DNA from: Micromonospora gifhornensis
Lineage (GTDB): Bacteria > Actinomycetota > Actinomycetes > Mycobacteriales > Micromonosporaceae
Direction of reading: 5' to 3'
NCBI RefSeq assembly: GCF_016863515.1
Contig: NZ_BOPA01000024.1
Span: forward strand, 35,261-99,260
Length of the DNA stretch: 64,000 bases
In this document: positions 8,537-17,609 of the stretch, piece by piece
Layout: each line of letters starts with the position of its first letter
How positions within the stretch are numbered: the stretch's first letter is position 1
The notes under the pieces: model-generated
Seen by the model: only the letters and a program-made list of their open reading frames with translations
What the model was told of the DNA's origin: nothing
Database searches by the model: none
Position numbers and translations under genes: made by a program

Positions 8537-9271
8537 TCAGCCGGCTCGCGGCCCCGGCTCGTCGGCCAGGTCGGCCGACAGGCGATCCAGATAGGCGTCG
8601 ACCTCGGCGATGTCGTACCCGCGCAGACTGACGGCGAGGTCGGTGCGGGCCGAGTCGATCCGCGCCCGGACCGCGGAGCGTTGCGCCGGCACGCCTGAGG
8701 CGAACGCCTCCAGGCCCTGCCCGACCAACTCGTCGATCTGACGCCTGTCGTAGCCGCGCAGCGAGGTGGTGAACGACGGCGGCTCGGACGCCGGTCGGCG
8801 GTGCTGGCGACCATCGACGAACCGGCCACCGCCGAAGCGGATCAGGGCAGCCGTGACCTCGTCGACCGACTGCCGTACGGTGCCCAGATCGAGCAGGAGC
8901 AGGCCCTTGCGACCGTCGACGGGGCTGGGCTCGGTGAGCGGACGATCGAGGACACCGGCCGCCGGCACCAGCAGCAACCACGGTGCCGGGCCGGTGGCCG
9001 CCGGCCGGCACAGGACGATCGCGTCGATCTCGTGCCAGGCGAGCGTGCGGCGCAGCCCGGTGACCCGTACGTCCAGCCCGTCGGCGTCGATCCGGAACCG
9101 GAACGGCCGGACCACGGCGGTGACCAACCGCCACCCGTTGAACGCCACAAACAACACGCCGCCGACGACGGCGAGCAGGCTCGGCTCATCGGCCAGCACC
9201 AGTACCGACAAGCCGAAGAGGAACAACACGCCAGCCAGCAGCAGCGGAGCCCGCTTCTGTCTCACATCCAT
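8537..9271 (-). CDS. Membrane protein with PH-like domain and two DivIVA-like repeats
   Basis: 244 aa from ATG 9271 (GTG 9295 is an in-frame alternative). Two membrane helices at about 8-50 are followed by a PH/YdbT-like segment (PFRFRIDADGLDVRVTGLRR, WHEIDAIVL). The C-terminal third holds two copies of the motif SLRGYDxxxID/VD (TSLRGYDRRQIDELV and VSLRGYDIAEVDAYLD), the sequence seen in DivIVA-type N-terminal segments. A role in membrane-associated protein recruitment is plausible but inferred. Convergent with the MFS gene; the 45-base gap has three imperfect CTGACTCCGC-like repeats. Confidence 0.7.
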   Translation of the reverse strand: MDVRQKRAPLLLAGVLFLFGLSVLVLADEPSLLAVVGGVLFVAFNGWRLVTAVVRPFRFRIDADGLDVRVTGLRRTLAWHEIDAIVLCRPAATGPAPWLLLVPAAGVLDRPLTEPSPVDGRKGLLLLDLGTVRQSVDEVTAALIRFGGGRFVDGRQHRRPASEPPSFTTSLRGYDRRQIDELVGQGLEAFASGVPAQRSAVRARIDSARTDLAVSLRGYDIAEVDAYLDRLSADLADEPGPRAG

Positions 9272-9323
9272 CGCAGGCCCCCGATCGCCGGCCACCGCCG
9301 GCCACCAGTATCCCTGCCCAGCC

Positions 9324-9677
9324 TCAGCCGAGGGGGACCTGCACCGCCACGTCGTGCTTGGGGTAGTAGGACTCGACCTGGTCGGGGCCGTACTTGTCGC
9401 GGAACATGGCCACGATGTTCTCCACCTGCCGGGTGTCGGTGATGGGGGTGGCGCTGGAACTCAACGAGGTGCCGTCGACCGCCAACTGCACCATCGGGGT
9501 CTGCTGGACGTTCTTGTACCACTGGGTGTCCGAGCCGGTCACCGGCATCAGGAAGACGTTGTCGTCGTCCTGCACGAACCACACCGGGCGGGCGATCTGC
9601 CGTCCGCTCCTGCGGCCGGTCACGGTCAGCTCGACCTCTTCTACGCCCGACAGTGCCTCACCTATCGCGTTGGTCAT
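9324..9677 (-). CDS. F420/FMN split-barrel (Ddn/DUF385-like) oxidoreductase
   Basis: 117 aa from ATG 9677 with GGAGG 6 bases upstream. The motifs TVTGRRSGRQIARPVWFV and TDTQ-like GSDTQWYKNV match the deazaflavin-dependent nitroreductase/split-barrel family, which binds F420 in the cytoplasm and reduces small substrates. The protein is shorter than typical Ddn (about 150 aa) because it lacks an N-terminal helix. It may be monocistronic. Confidence 0.7.
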   Translation of the reverse strand: MTNAIGEALSGVEEVELTVTGRRSGRQIARPVWFVQDDDNVFLMPVTGSDTQWYKNVQQTPMVQLAVDGTSLSSSATPITDTRQVENIVAMFRDKYGPDQVESYYPKHDVAVQVPLG

Positions 9678-9776
9678 GGTGTCCTCCGGCAGCTTGCCCT
9701 GCGACGATGCCCTCGCCCGTCAGGGTAGGCAGCGCGCGAGGTGCGCGCCGCCGGTTCGGCCCCCGGTCCCCGCAAA

Positions 9777-9816
9777 GGAAACGCCCGGCACCGCTGGTCG
9801 CGGTACCGGGCGTTCC
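9777..9816 (-). terminator. Strong stem-loop downstream of the secreted metalloprotease gene
   Basis: GGAAACGCCCGG-c-ACCGC pairs with GCGGT-a-CCGGGCGTTCC across a 5-base loop; a mismatch interrupts the stem once. It begins 13 bases after the stop codon of the minus-strand gene at 9829, the usual place for an intrinsic terminator. There is only a short T-rich tail. Confidence 0.7.
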
Positions 9817-9828
9817 TCGTCGGGTGGA

Positions 9829-12045
9829 TCAGCTCAGCGTGCCGCCGCCGGGCTGGACCACGTTGTTCACCGTCAGCTTGTACGGCGCGTACTGGGTGAC
9901 CTGCTCGGTCGGCTCGTCGTACGCGACGATCGCGACCACCTTCGGGAAGGTCAGCAGGGCCAGCGTCGGCACCACACCGAGGGTGAAGCTCGACTTGCCG
10001 TTCACCTCGTACTGGTAAGCGATCTTGTTCTTCTCGTCGAGGCCGACGAACCGGACGTTCCAGTTCGCCACCGGCGTCGGGAAGACCTCCGACGGCGAGT
10101 CGAACGGAGCCAGGCTCGACCCGTCGCTGACCAGCGTGCCACCCACGGTGATGTCGTCGATCAGCAGGCCACCCTCGTTGACCCCGCCGTCGCTGACGTA
10201 CCGGAAGCTGAGCAGGATCTGCTGACCGGCGTACGCCGACAGGTCGAACGAGTGCGGCTCGAACCCGCTCGTGGTGCCGTTGAGCGCCGGGCCCAGCGGA
10301 CCACTCACCGTCTTGTCACCGGCGATCGGCGTGTACGACTTGCCGCCGTCGGTGGAGACGCTGACGTAGCCGTAGTCGTAGCCGACCTCGGCGCCGTACT
10401 TCGCGAGGAACGTCAGCGTCGGGTTGGCGGCCGGTACGGTCACCGGGGTGACGGCGGCGGCGTCGGTGCTGTTGCCGTTGCCGGACCAGATCACCGAGTT
10501 GCCCGGACGATCCGGGTCGTTGCTCACCGTCGTCCAGGCCAGCGGGATCGCCGGCAGCGACTTCGCGCCCTGGAACTTGATCGAGCGCAGGTCGCCCCGA
10601 CCCAGCGGCTTGCCGTTCGCCTTGCGCAACTGGACGTAGTCGGCGCCGTTGGGAGCCGCTCCCGGAGTCGCGTACGAAGCCGGGTTGTCCAGGTTGACCG
10701 TGGCGTTCAGGCTGTCCGTGGTGACCCGCCGTTTGTCGACGCCGAGCATGATGCCCAGCTTCGAGTTGCCCACGACCCGGTCGACCAGGTTCATCGTCTG
10801 GTAGTCGTGCAGCACCTTGTACATGTCCTTGACGCCCTCGTCGGCGAGCGCCGCCTTCAGGCTGGCCAACCCCTGCAGGTCACCGTCCTGGTGCAGCCGG
10901 GAGATGAAGTCCAGGCCGTAGCGGTCGTAGAGGAAGAGCATCAACGAGTACGCGTTGCCGTAGTCGGCCAGCACCCCACTGCCGCTGCTGCCCTCGTTCC
11001 ACAGGTTTATCGAGTTCTCAGGGCCACCACAGTCACGTGGGTTGGTGTTGTACGGCGTCTGGACCGTACCGAAGCCCTGGAAGCAGTAGATGTGGCTGTC
11101 CGTGCCGGGCTGGTCGATCCGGGCCCGGGCGTCCACATAGCCGGCGAGCGTCTGGGCGAAGTCCGCCAGTCCCTCGTTCAGCCACACCGACTCGAAGGGG
11201 TCGGCGTGGTAGTGCGCCAGGTGCTGCCACTCGTGGACGAAGACACCCTCGTAGAGGTTCGGCCGGGCCGGCCGGGAGGTGCACACGTCGTCCGTGGGCT
11301 CGTTCGGCGGGTTCTCGCCGGTGCGGTGCGCCCAGTCGAAGGCGTCCACCGTCATGATGTTGCGGTCGAGCAGCTCGTCGAAGAGCGAGAAGTGGAACCC
11401 GGCGATGTAGCTGGCGGCGGCCGGGAAGTCGTAGAAGTTGTCGTCCCGGACGTTGTCGACGAGGGTGACCGTACGGTTGCCGGCCCCGGTGAAGTCACCG
11501 GCCAGCTCCGCGTTGGTGCCGTCGCGCTCCGGCGGGGTGCTGAACGCCGCGATCGACTTCGGGTACATGTTCGTGTCGAACTCGCTGATCAGGCGGTCGA
11601 CCTGGGCATCGGTGATCACCGTCGAGTTGGGGATCTGCTGACGGCAGTCGCCCTCCGGGAACTCGGTGTCGTTGGCTACCCACACCTCGATGTTGTCGCC
11701 CACCCCACGCAGGGTGTACGGCTTCAGGTAGATGACACCCTGGTAGTCGTCCAGGGCCAGCCAGTTGCGTACGGTCCCGACCGGCGGCGTCTCGGCCGCG
11801 GCCTGCGTCCGGCGCGACTGCGCCTTCGGCTGGTACTGGGTCGGCACCTCGACCTTCTTACCGTTGAAGGTGAAGTCCTTGCGGGTCAACTCGCGGATGT
11901 CACTGACGAGCCCGCCGGTGTCCGCGGCGCTGGGCGCCACCTGCGGGCCGGGAGCGGCCGACGCGGTCGCCGGTGCGGCGACGACATAGATAAACGGTAG
12001 GACAATGGCGCTTGCTGCTATCCCCGCAAAGCGGCGACGTGCCAT
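9829..12045 (-). CDS. Secreted HExxH zinc metalloprotease, immune-inhibitor-A-like
   Basis: 738 aa, ATG 12045 preceded by GAGGAGG. Signal peptide at 1-31 (ARRRFAGIAASAIVLPFIYV, ending ATASA). A pro-region to about 100 is followed by the catalytic part with VHEWQHLAHYH (zinc ligands H271 and H275, catalytic E272) and the third ligand region WLNEGLADFA (E291). The C-terminal part has a jelly-roll module with VSTDGGKSYTPIAG, a MAM/immune-inhibitor-like segment and GGLLIDDITVGG. Family: exported proteases that degrade extracellular protein. Alone in its transcription unit; a neighbour of the LPMO gene, so both fit a saprotrophic secretome. Confidence 0.88.
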   Translation of the reverse strand: MARRRFAGIAASAIVLPFIYVVAAPATASAAPGPQVAPSAADTGGLVSDIRELTRKDFTFNGKKVEVPTQYQPKAQSRRTQAAAETPPVGTVRNWLALDDYQGVIYLKPYTLRGVGDNIEVWVANDTEFPEGDCRQQIPNSTVITDAQVDRLISEFDTNMYPKSIAAFSTPPERDGTNAELAGDFTGAGNRTVTLVDNVRDDNFYDFPAAASYIAGFHFSLFDELLDRNIMTVDAFDWAHRTGENPPNEPTDDVCTSRPARPNLYEGVFVHEWQHLAHYHADPFESVWLNEGLADFAQTLAGYVDARARIDQPGTDSHIYCFQGFGTVQTPYNTNPRDCGGPENSINLWNEGSSGSGVLADYGNAYSLMLFLYDRYGLDFISRLHQDGDLQGLASLKAALADEGVKDMYKVLHDYQTMNLVDRVVGNSKLGIMLGVDKRRVTTDSLNATVNLDNPASYATPGAAPNGADYVQLRKANGKPLGRGDLRSIKFQGAKSLPAIPLAWTTVSNDPDRPGNSVIWSGNGNSTDAAAVTPVTVPAANPTLTFLAKYGAEVGYDYGYVSVSTDGGKSYTPIAGDKTVSGPLGPALNGTTSGFEPHSFDLSAYAGQQILLSFRYVSDGGVNEGGLLIDDITVGGTLVSDGSSLAPFDSPSEVFPTPVANWNVRFVGLDEKNKIAYQYEVNGKSSFTLGVVPTLALLTFPKVVAIVAYDEPTEQVTQYAPYKLTVNNVVQPGGGTLS

Positions 12046-12210
12046 GGAACCTCCTCATCGATGGAAGATCCGCCCAGGTCCTGTCACAGTCGACCAGGCA
12101 TTAAGTGGATCTACGCACGCTGATTGAGCATCTCCGTGACCTCAACACATGCACATCGATCAGGCAAGAGGGCCCCGCCCGGGTCCGCCGGAATCGACTA
12201 CCGCAGAAAA

Positions 12211-12250
12211 CGCCGCCGGCCCAGGAGGCCAAGGTCCTGGGCCGGCGGCG
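12211..12250 (-). terminator. Intrinsic terminator of the LPMO gene
   Basis: A perfect 16-bp stem, CGCCGCCGGCCCAGGA (12211-12226) with TCCTGGGCCGGCGGCG (12235-12250), has an 8-base loop. On the minus strand it is followed by TTTT (the complement of AAAA at 12207-12210), a textbook terminator 26 bases after the stop at 12276. Confidence 0.85.
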
Positions 12251-12275
12251 CGCCGAATGTATCGGCATTCGTGGA

Positions 12276-12956
12276 TCAGACGAAGTTCACGTCACTGCAC
12301 CACATGTACGCCTGGTCGAGGTGCGATGCCTGCCAGATGACGAAGAGAATGTGGTGTCCGGTGTAGCCGGAGGTCGAGACGTTGAACGAGATGTTCTGCG
12401 CCGGTGCGTAGCGCCCGGTCTGCGTGATGAAGTCGAGGTTTCCCCACCCGAGTTGCTGGGTAGCGGGGTTGAATCCCTGCTTGCTCACGTAGACCCGGAA
12501 GTAGTCAGCACCGTGGCTCGCCTGGTCGTGCAGTTGGACGGTGAAGTTACGGCTGATGTTCGTGGTCTTCCACGCCCCGGGACGATTCAGGCTGTTGTTG
12601 CGGGACAGGGCGTTGCTGCACAACTGGCCGTCAGGAGTACGGGCCTGGAACTGCCCGCCGAGGCCGTCGCGCAACGCGCTCATCCAGTTCCACATGGTGT
12701 CCGGGTTGGCCTGGAACGCCTGCCAACACATCGGGTCCTGCTGCTGCATCTGCGGGCTCATGTGGTTGTTGCCCCAGGTCTTCCAACACTGGTACGCACG
12801 AGAGGCCGGGTTGACGATGGTGCCGTGGGCCTGGGCCGTACCGGCCCAGGGCAGCATCCCCACCACCAAGGCGAGCAGCAGGACGAGCGCTCGTGCGGGC
12901 CGGCGGGCAGCGGACCGGGATCGCTGGCCGGACTGTTCGGATTCGAGTGATCGCAC
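12276..12956 (-). CDS. Secreted AA10 lytic polysaccharide monooxygenase (chitin/cellulose-active)
   Basis: 226 aa if read from GTG 12956. ATG 12962 touches GGAGG directly, whereas GTG 12956 is spaced 6 bases from it, so the GTG is preferred. A long basic N-region and hydrophobic core (ARALVLLLALVVGMLPWAG) end in AQA, leaving mature residue His (H44, AHGTIVNPASRAY) as the first half of the copper histidine brace. The second brace histidine is H147 in ASHGADYFRVYVSK. Disulfide cysteines and the terminal ASHLDQAYMWCSDVNF strand are typical. The enzyme oxidatively cleaves crystalline chitin or cellulose outside the cell. No separate binding module is present. Confidence 0.92.
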   Translation of the reverse strand: MRSLESEQSGQRSRSAARRPARALVLLLALVVGMLPWAGTAQAHGTIVNPASRAYQCWKTWGNNHMSPQMQQQDPMCWQAFQANPDTMWNWMSALRDGLGGQFQARTPDGQLCSNALSRNNSLNRPGAWKTTNISRNFTVQLHDQASHGADYFRVYVSKQGFNPATQQLGWGNLDFITQTGRYAPAQNISFNVSTSGYTGHHILFVIWQASHLDQAYMWCSDVNFV

Positions 12957-13465
12957 TTGCATCCTCCGTTCTAGACATCCATGGACGTCGATGGGAGCGC
13001 TTCCGCTGAGTCTGCCACTCATAGCCCGATATGGCAACGATCGTCTATTGATGTTGGGCTGGCGAGGATTTGATCCGGCTAGTCGCCACGGTGCTGATCT
13101 GCCCTCATCTGCATGGGAAGCGTGAAGGTTGGGACGTATGCCACCTCCGACGCCATCGCTGGTGTCGGGTTCACGACGGTAGCCCGTATTGGCTCGCGGG
13201 AATGACCACCAGGCGGTCGATGACGGCGCGCTTGGACGCGGATCTTCCCGCGGGTAGGCCCCTGACCTGGCGTTGGCAGCTCCTTGCCCTCAAGCAATAT
13301 CAACTCCCAAGCTTATTGACAACGCAACGAGGTTGGGTGGGATGGGCTGAACGGGGGACTCAGGAGGGTCCCGCTGGTAGAGCTCCTGCCGGTAGTGTCC
13401 GCCCAACGCCTTGTGGGGAGGTGAGAGTCAATGCGCTCTGGGCTGAAGCCGGAAGGACCGCTCCG
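12957..13465. other. 509-base gap at the left border of the accessory island
   Basis: The first part is the LPMO promoter region. From about 13,020 the composition drops in GC and codon structure disappears. Frames at 13070-13522 (+) and 13079-13303 (-) are open but have no ribosome sites, irregular composition and no recognisable motif. I looked for tRNA ends and direct repeats matching the right side of the island and found none by eye. It is probably the eroded left junction of the insertion. Confidence 0.5.
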
Positions 13466-13966
13466 TCAGATGGAACAACCAGCGGCGCGTGTCCTGCTAC
13501 CCGTTGTTGGCGATGCGACTGATGCCGCAGTGGCGAGGGTCGAGGATACGCGCAAGGTTCGCACCACATCGATGATGCGGGCTACGGCTTGCTCTGCGGG
13601 CTCGTGCTCCCAGATTCGAAGCACGATCCAGCCCGTGGCCGCGAGCTGCCGGTTGGTTTCGCGGTCCCGCTCGCGGTTCCTGAGGATTTTGGCTTCCCAC
13701 CACGCCGCATTGGCCTTTGGCCAGGTCGCATGCAGGGGACAGCCGTGCCAGAAGCAGCCATCGACGAACACCGCCAACTTGATACGGGTGAAGGCGATGT
13801 CGATGGTCCGTCGACGGCGGCCAGCGATTGGCAGCGATACCCGATACCTCAGTCCTGCGCGGTGCAGGGCACGGCGGATCGCCAGCTCTGGCTCCGTGTC
13901 CTTGCGACGCTGCCGTTGCATGCGGCTACTGACGCTAGTCGAACTGGCTGGGGGACGGTCGGGCAC
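13466..13966 (-). CDS. vsr: Very short patch repair (Vsr) endonuclease
   Basis: 166 aa from GTG 13966. Hallmarks: MQRQRRKDTEPELAIRRALH, then LRYRVSLPIAGRRRRTIDIA with the catalytic Asp, FVDGCFWHGCPLH with the conserved His/Cys zinc-site residues, and GWIVLRIWEHE. Vsr nicks beside T:G mismatches formed when 5-methylcytosine deaminates, and is normally encoded beside the cytosine-5 methylase whose site it protects. Here that methylase is 7 kb away at 21070-22164, with the restriction genes between. It is divergent from the Z1 operon across a 98-base gap. The C-terminal ~25 residues (Ser/Thr/Arg-rich) look unconserved. Confidence 0.93.
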   Translation of the reverse strand: MPDRPPASSTSVSSRMQRQRRKDTEPELAIRRALHRAGLRYRVSLPIAGRRRRTIDIAFTRIKLAVFVDGCFWHGCPLHATWPKANAAWWEAKILRNRERDRETNRQLAATGWIVLRIWEHEPAEQAVARIIDVVRTLRVSSTLATAASVASPTTGSRTRAAGCSI

Positions 13967-14064
13967 GCCCTCACGATAGAGGCGGCCACGAGGCAGCGAT
14001 CGCCGGCCCCAACCGCTTCGCGCCTCCCCCTGGCTTCCGTCGAGATCTGGAAAGGTGGTAGACC

Positions 14065-16626
14065 TTGAGCCTGTACGCCGTCTTCGCGGACTGGGCCAGG
14101 CGATATGGTGTTGAGGCGGCCGTCCTGAGCTTCTCCGAATCCCTGCCAGGGGACGTCGTTGAGAAGTTCAGAGGTCAGTTCGAGGCGGACAAAGCGAAGG
14201 TGCAGGCGGGCGGACCGCCGATCATCACGGCCGGATCCGACGACTGGTACAGCGGCCCGGGTGACTCCGACCGCTATTGGCAGGCGCTGAAGGCACGGTT
14301 CGAGGCGGAGGGATGGCCGTCCGTCCGGATTGATTCCGTAGATCACTCGTCTAGCACTGTCGTTGCTCACACGCCGCGTCCCGACCGTCAGAAGTGGGAC
14401 GCCAAGGGTCTAGTGGTCGGCTATGTGCAGAGTGGCAAGACGACAAACTTCACGGCCGTCGTGGCGAAACTGGCTGACGTGCAGTATCGGCTGGTCATCG
14501 TCCTCTCCGGCATTCATAACGGGCTGCGTCGACAGACACAGGTGCGCCTCGATCAATACCTGAAGGAGCTCAATCCCGATCGCTGGGTGACCCTGACGGA
14601 AGAGACACGAGACTTCGTGAAACCCTCCCATGACGCGTCAGCCGCTCTGAGCGCCGAGAAGACTGTCTTGGCGGTGGTTAAGAAGAATGCCGCTGTCCTG
14701 GGCAAGCTCATCAAGTGGTTGGACACCTCGAACGGGAGAAAGGCCCTCGAGTCTGCGGCGGTGTTGATCATTGATGACGAGGCCGATCAGGCCTCGGTGG
14801 CCACAGGGCGCATCAATCCGCTGATTCGTAGACTGCTGCGCCTCATGCCACGATGCACGTACGTCGGCTACACGGCGACACCTTTTGCGAACGTTTTTGT
14901 CGATCCTTCCCAGGATGATCTTTATCCCAAGTCCTTCATTCTCAACCTGCCGCGCCCGGAGGGATACTTCGGCCCAGAGAAGATCTTCGGGCGGAATGCT
15001 GTCGAAGGTGAGAGCGTCGACGAGCAAGGGCCGCCGGACGGCTACGACATGGTCCGTCTGGTAGACGAGGGCGACGTTCCTCTATTGCGCCCCGGGAGTA
15101 GGGAGCCGGCAGAAGGCTTCACCCCAACGATGATTGATGAGTTGGTTACCGCCGTTCGTTGGTTCTGGCTCGCCACAGCTGCACGCCGGGCCCGCGGTGA
15201 TACGGGCCATAGCACCATGCTCATCCACACATCGGTCAAGATCGCAGTGCATGAGAGTTACCGAGCGCCCCTCGAGGCTCTCAGGCTGAAGTCCGTGGCT
15301 GATCTTGCGTCCGGTCGTCCAGGAGTCGCTGACGAGTGGCGGAACCTGTGGGAGAAGGAGTCGGCACGGGTTCCGGCCGAGGATTTCGGGCGGATACAGA
15401 ACTTGTTCGACGACCTATTGCCGCACCTCGGCGACGTCGTTTCCTCGACCAGGGTTGTTCTTGACAACTATCGGAGTCAGGACCGGCTCGACTACTCCGA
15501 TCCGTCCGTGGTGGCGATCGCTGTGGGCGGCAATACGCTTTCTCGGGGGTTGACCTTGGAGGGGCTTGTCGTCAGCTTCTTCGTGCGGGGCGCCACGGCG
15601 TACGACACTCTGCTTCAAATGGGTCGCTGGTTCGGTTATCGTATAGGTTTCGAGGATCTGCCCCGAATCTGGATGACGCCCAGTCTCAATGCAGCATTCC
15701 GGCATTTGGCAACAGTCGAGCACGAAATGCGAGACGACATCGACCGCTATCAGCGGGAAAATCTCACGCCAACCCAGGTGGCGGTGCGAATTCGCACCCA
15801 TCCGGCGCTTCGAATAACAGCCAAGATGGGTGCCGCTCAGCCCGCCTTCATCTCGTATGCCGGACGCAGGCTCCAAACAAGGTACTTCCGTCATAGGGAC
15901 ACTGGCTGGCTCGAGAGTAACCGTAATGCTGCGGAAAGTTTCCTTCAAGATGCGGTCCGCCATGGAAATGTGGACGAAGACGTCGACGGGGCCCGGCTCA
16001 TCCGAGATGTCCCGGTGTCGCTTGTTAAGGCCTTCCTCAAGCGTTACGGGGTGCACGAGGACTCGCCGGATTTGGACACGACTCTCATGGTCAGGTACAT
16101 CGACCAACAGCTTACGAGTGACCCACCGAGTCTTGCCACATGGTCCGTCGCCGTCGTAATCGGTGAGGGCTCGGCAGAGAAACTGGGCGGCCTTGACATC
16201 AAATATTCGATCCGGTCCCGCTTGAACGACGGTCAGAGTGAGCGTGCCGACATCAAGACGCTGATGAGCAAGCAAGACCGAGCGCTCGACCTCGGTCTGA
16301 CGCTTGCCGAGGCGCGGGCGCAGAGCGAGAGCGAGCTGGTTCAGCTGCGTAACAACCACCCGGTCTGCCGAGACCGTGGTCTTGTCGTCCTGTACTTAAT
16401 CGATCCAATTAGCGAACCGGCAAAACAAACGAAAACTGAGGAGCAGGCTCATTCGTTGCGTATCCCGCTTCAGGCGTTGCAACCCGTGGTCGGAATGGGC
16501 ATCACCTTCCCTGGAGACGTCCGGACGAAGAGCGTTCAGGCCACCCATGTCGCTGTGGACCTCACGGATGTCGAGAGTGAAAACGTCGATGAGGCGCTTG
16601 ACGTGGATACCGAGGGGATGGCGTGA
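14065..16626 (+). CDS. Z1-domain SF2-like NTPase of a restriction/defence system
   Basis: 853 aa from TTG 14065 (AAAGGTGG ribosome site). Helicase-like motifs: VGYVQSGKTTNF (118-129, Walker A variant), LIIDDEADQAS (234-244, DExD), YVGYTATPFANVF (266-278, motif III). The Z1 part follows, with GGNTLSRGLTLEGL (488-501) and LLQMGRWFGYR (516-526), the positions of motifs V and VI. Z1 proteins are subunits of ATP-dependent restriction and antiviral systems; the CglI H-subunit also combines SF2 and Z1. Likely role: ATP-driven DNA sensing or translocation that directs the nuclease encoded next. First of five overlapping genes. Lower GC than the flanking chromosome. Confidence 0.92.
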   Translation: MSLYAVFADWARRYGVEAAVLSFSESLPGDVVEKFRGQFEADKAKVQAGGPPIITAGSDDWYSGPGDSDRYWQALKARFEAEGWPSVRIDSVDHSSSTVVAHTPRPDRQKWDAKGLVVGYVQSGKTTNFTAVVAKLADVQYRLVIVLSGIHNGLRRQTQVRLDQYLKELNPDRWVTLTEETRDFVKPSHDASAALSAEKTVLAVVKKNAAVLGKLIKWLDTSNGRKALESAAVLIIDDEADQASVATGRINPLIRRLLRLMPRCTYVGYTATPFANVFVDPSQDDLYPKSFILNLPRPEGYFGPEKIFGRNAVEGESVDEQGPPDGYDMVRLVDEGDVPLLRPGSREPAEGFTPTMIDELVTAVRWFWLATAARRARGDTGHSTMLIHTSVKIAVHESYRAPLEALRLKSVADLASGRPGVADEWRNLWEKESARVPAEDFGRIQNLFDDLLPHLGDVVSSTRVVLDNYRSQDRLDYSDPSVVAIAVGGNTLSRGLTLEGLVVSFFVRGATAYDTLLQMGRWFGYRIGFEDLPRIWMTPSLNAAFRHLATVEHEMRDDIDRYQRENLTPTQVAVRIRTHPALRITAKMGAAQPAFISYAGRRLQTRYFRHRDTGWLESNRNAAESFLQDAVRHGNVDEDVDGARLIRDVPVSLVKAFLKRYGVHEDSPDLDTTLMVRYIDQQLTSDPPSLATWSVAVVIGEGSAEKLGGLDIKYSIRSRLNDGQSERADIKTLMSKQDRALDLGLTLAEARAQSESELVQLRNNHPVCRDRGLVVLYLIDPISEPAKQTKTEEQAHSLRIPLQALQPVVGMGITFPGDVRTKSVQATHVAVDLTDVESENVDEALDVDTEGMA

Positions 16627-17609
16627 GGGAGTCCGAGCCGACCATGCTGGAGCGTGCGTGGGCGGTGCTGGTGCCGCCACGCGGCAAAGGGCTGACCTCC
16701 TTTCCTCTCGAGGTCCTGTCCGGAGAGGAGCCGTGCCGCGTTGCGCTCGATGCCGCTGGCGCCAGGCACCTTCTCGTGCCGGCGGGCCATCAAACCGAAT
16801 CTGTCGACCCCAAGCCGGCGGTGCTCGGGCTGGCGATCCGCCAGCTCAGCTTCGGACGTGGCGCGATTACCTACGTCGACGTCTCATGCGCTGAGCCCGA
16901 CCTGTTCCCTGAGTTCGACGGGGTTGTGACCGATGTCCTGGAGGCGGTATCGGATGCCCCGCGACCGGCATCGGCTGCCGTCGAAGCTGTTCTGCGTTGG
17001 CGCAGGCTCTTCCGGAGCTCACTCCTCCGAGGTATGTCCCGCCAGGCCAAGATCGGGCTGTTCGCCGAGCTGGTGATGCTCTCAGCCTTCGTCGAAGCAG
17101 ACCGCGGGTTCCCAGTTCAGGCATGGCGGGGACCATTCAACGACCCACACGATTTCGAGGCGATCACTCGGTGTGTTGAGGTCAAGGCCCTGGGCGCCGC
17201 GGGTGACGGCATCATTGTCCACGGACTGGAGCAGCTGGACACACATGACGACCGCCCTCTGGATCTTGTTCTCATGAGAGTGCTGGAAGATCCTGATGGG
17301 TGCAGCGTGAGCGACCTCGTACACCGGCTACGCGGTGTTGTCGCGTCGCGATCCGACCTCCGGGCTCGTCTCTCTGCGGTGGGCTGGTCCGAACAGCCCG
17401 ATCGACCCGACCTCGACATGTTCGTCGTCGACGAGGTGCTCCGGGTGGCCGTGGATGGAGAAACGCCTCGCATCGTACCGGCATCCCTCGCCCTGGGTGG
17501 GCTCCCAGATGGCATCGACAACCTGAGTTACCGGGTGGAACTCGGTGCGCTGCTTCCGCTCGCCGTCGGTGCCTCGCTCTCCGAGATCGCCGAGGAGTCG
17601 GTTCGATGA
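16623..17609 (+). CDS. DUF4420-type PD-(D/E)XK nuclease-like protein
   Basis: 328 aa, GTG 16623 overlapping the Z1 stop by 4 bases (GTGA). The nuclease core is visible: E149 in GLFAELVML, D177 in DPHDFEA and E186-V187-K188 in RCVEVKAL, matching the E...D-x(n)-ExK layout of PD-(D/E)XK enzymes. DUF4420 proteins travel with Z1 proteins and MutL-like ATPases in defence loci, where they are the presumed DNA-cutting subunit. Catalysis is inferred from motif integrity only. Confidence 0.85.
   Translation: MRESEPTMLERAWAVLVPPRGKGLTSFPLEVLSGEEPCRVALDAAGARHLLVPAGHQTESVDPKPAVLGLAIRQLSFGRGAITYVDVSCAEPDLFPEFDGVVTDVLEAVSDAPRPASAAVEAVLRWRRLFRSSLLRGMSRQAKIGLFAELVMLSAFVEADRGFPVQAWRGPFNDPHDFEAITRCVEVKALGAAGDGIIVHGLEQLDTHDDRPLDLVLMRVLEDPDGCSVSDLVHRLRGVVASRSDLRARLSAVGWSEQPDRPDLDMFVVDEVLRVAVDGETPRIVPASLALGGLPDGIDNLSYRVELGALLPLAVGASLSEIAEESVR

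Noticed and set aside
13070..13522. Open frame of 150 residues in the left gap of the island
   Set aside because: No ribosome site, composition unlike coding sequence, no recognisable motif, and its end overlaps the vsr gene in the other orientation.
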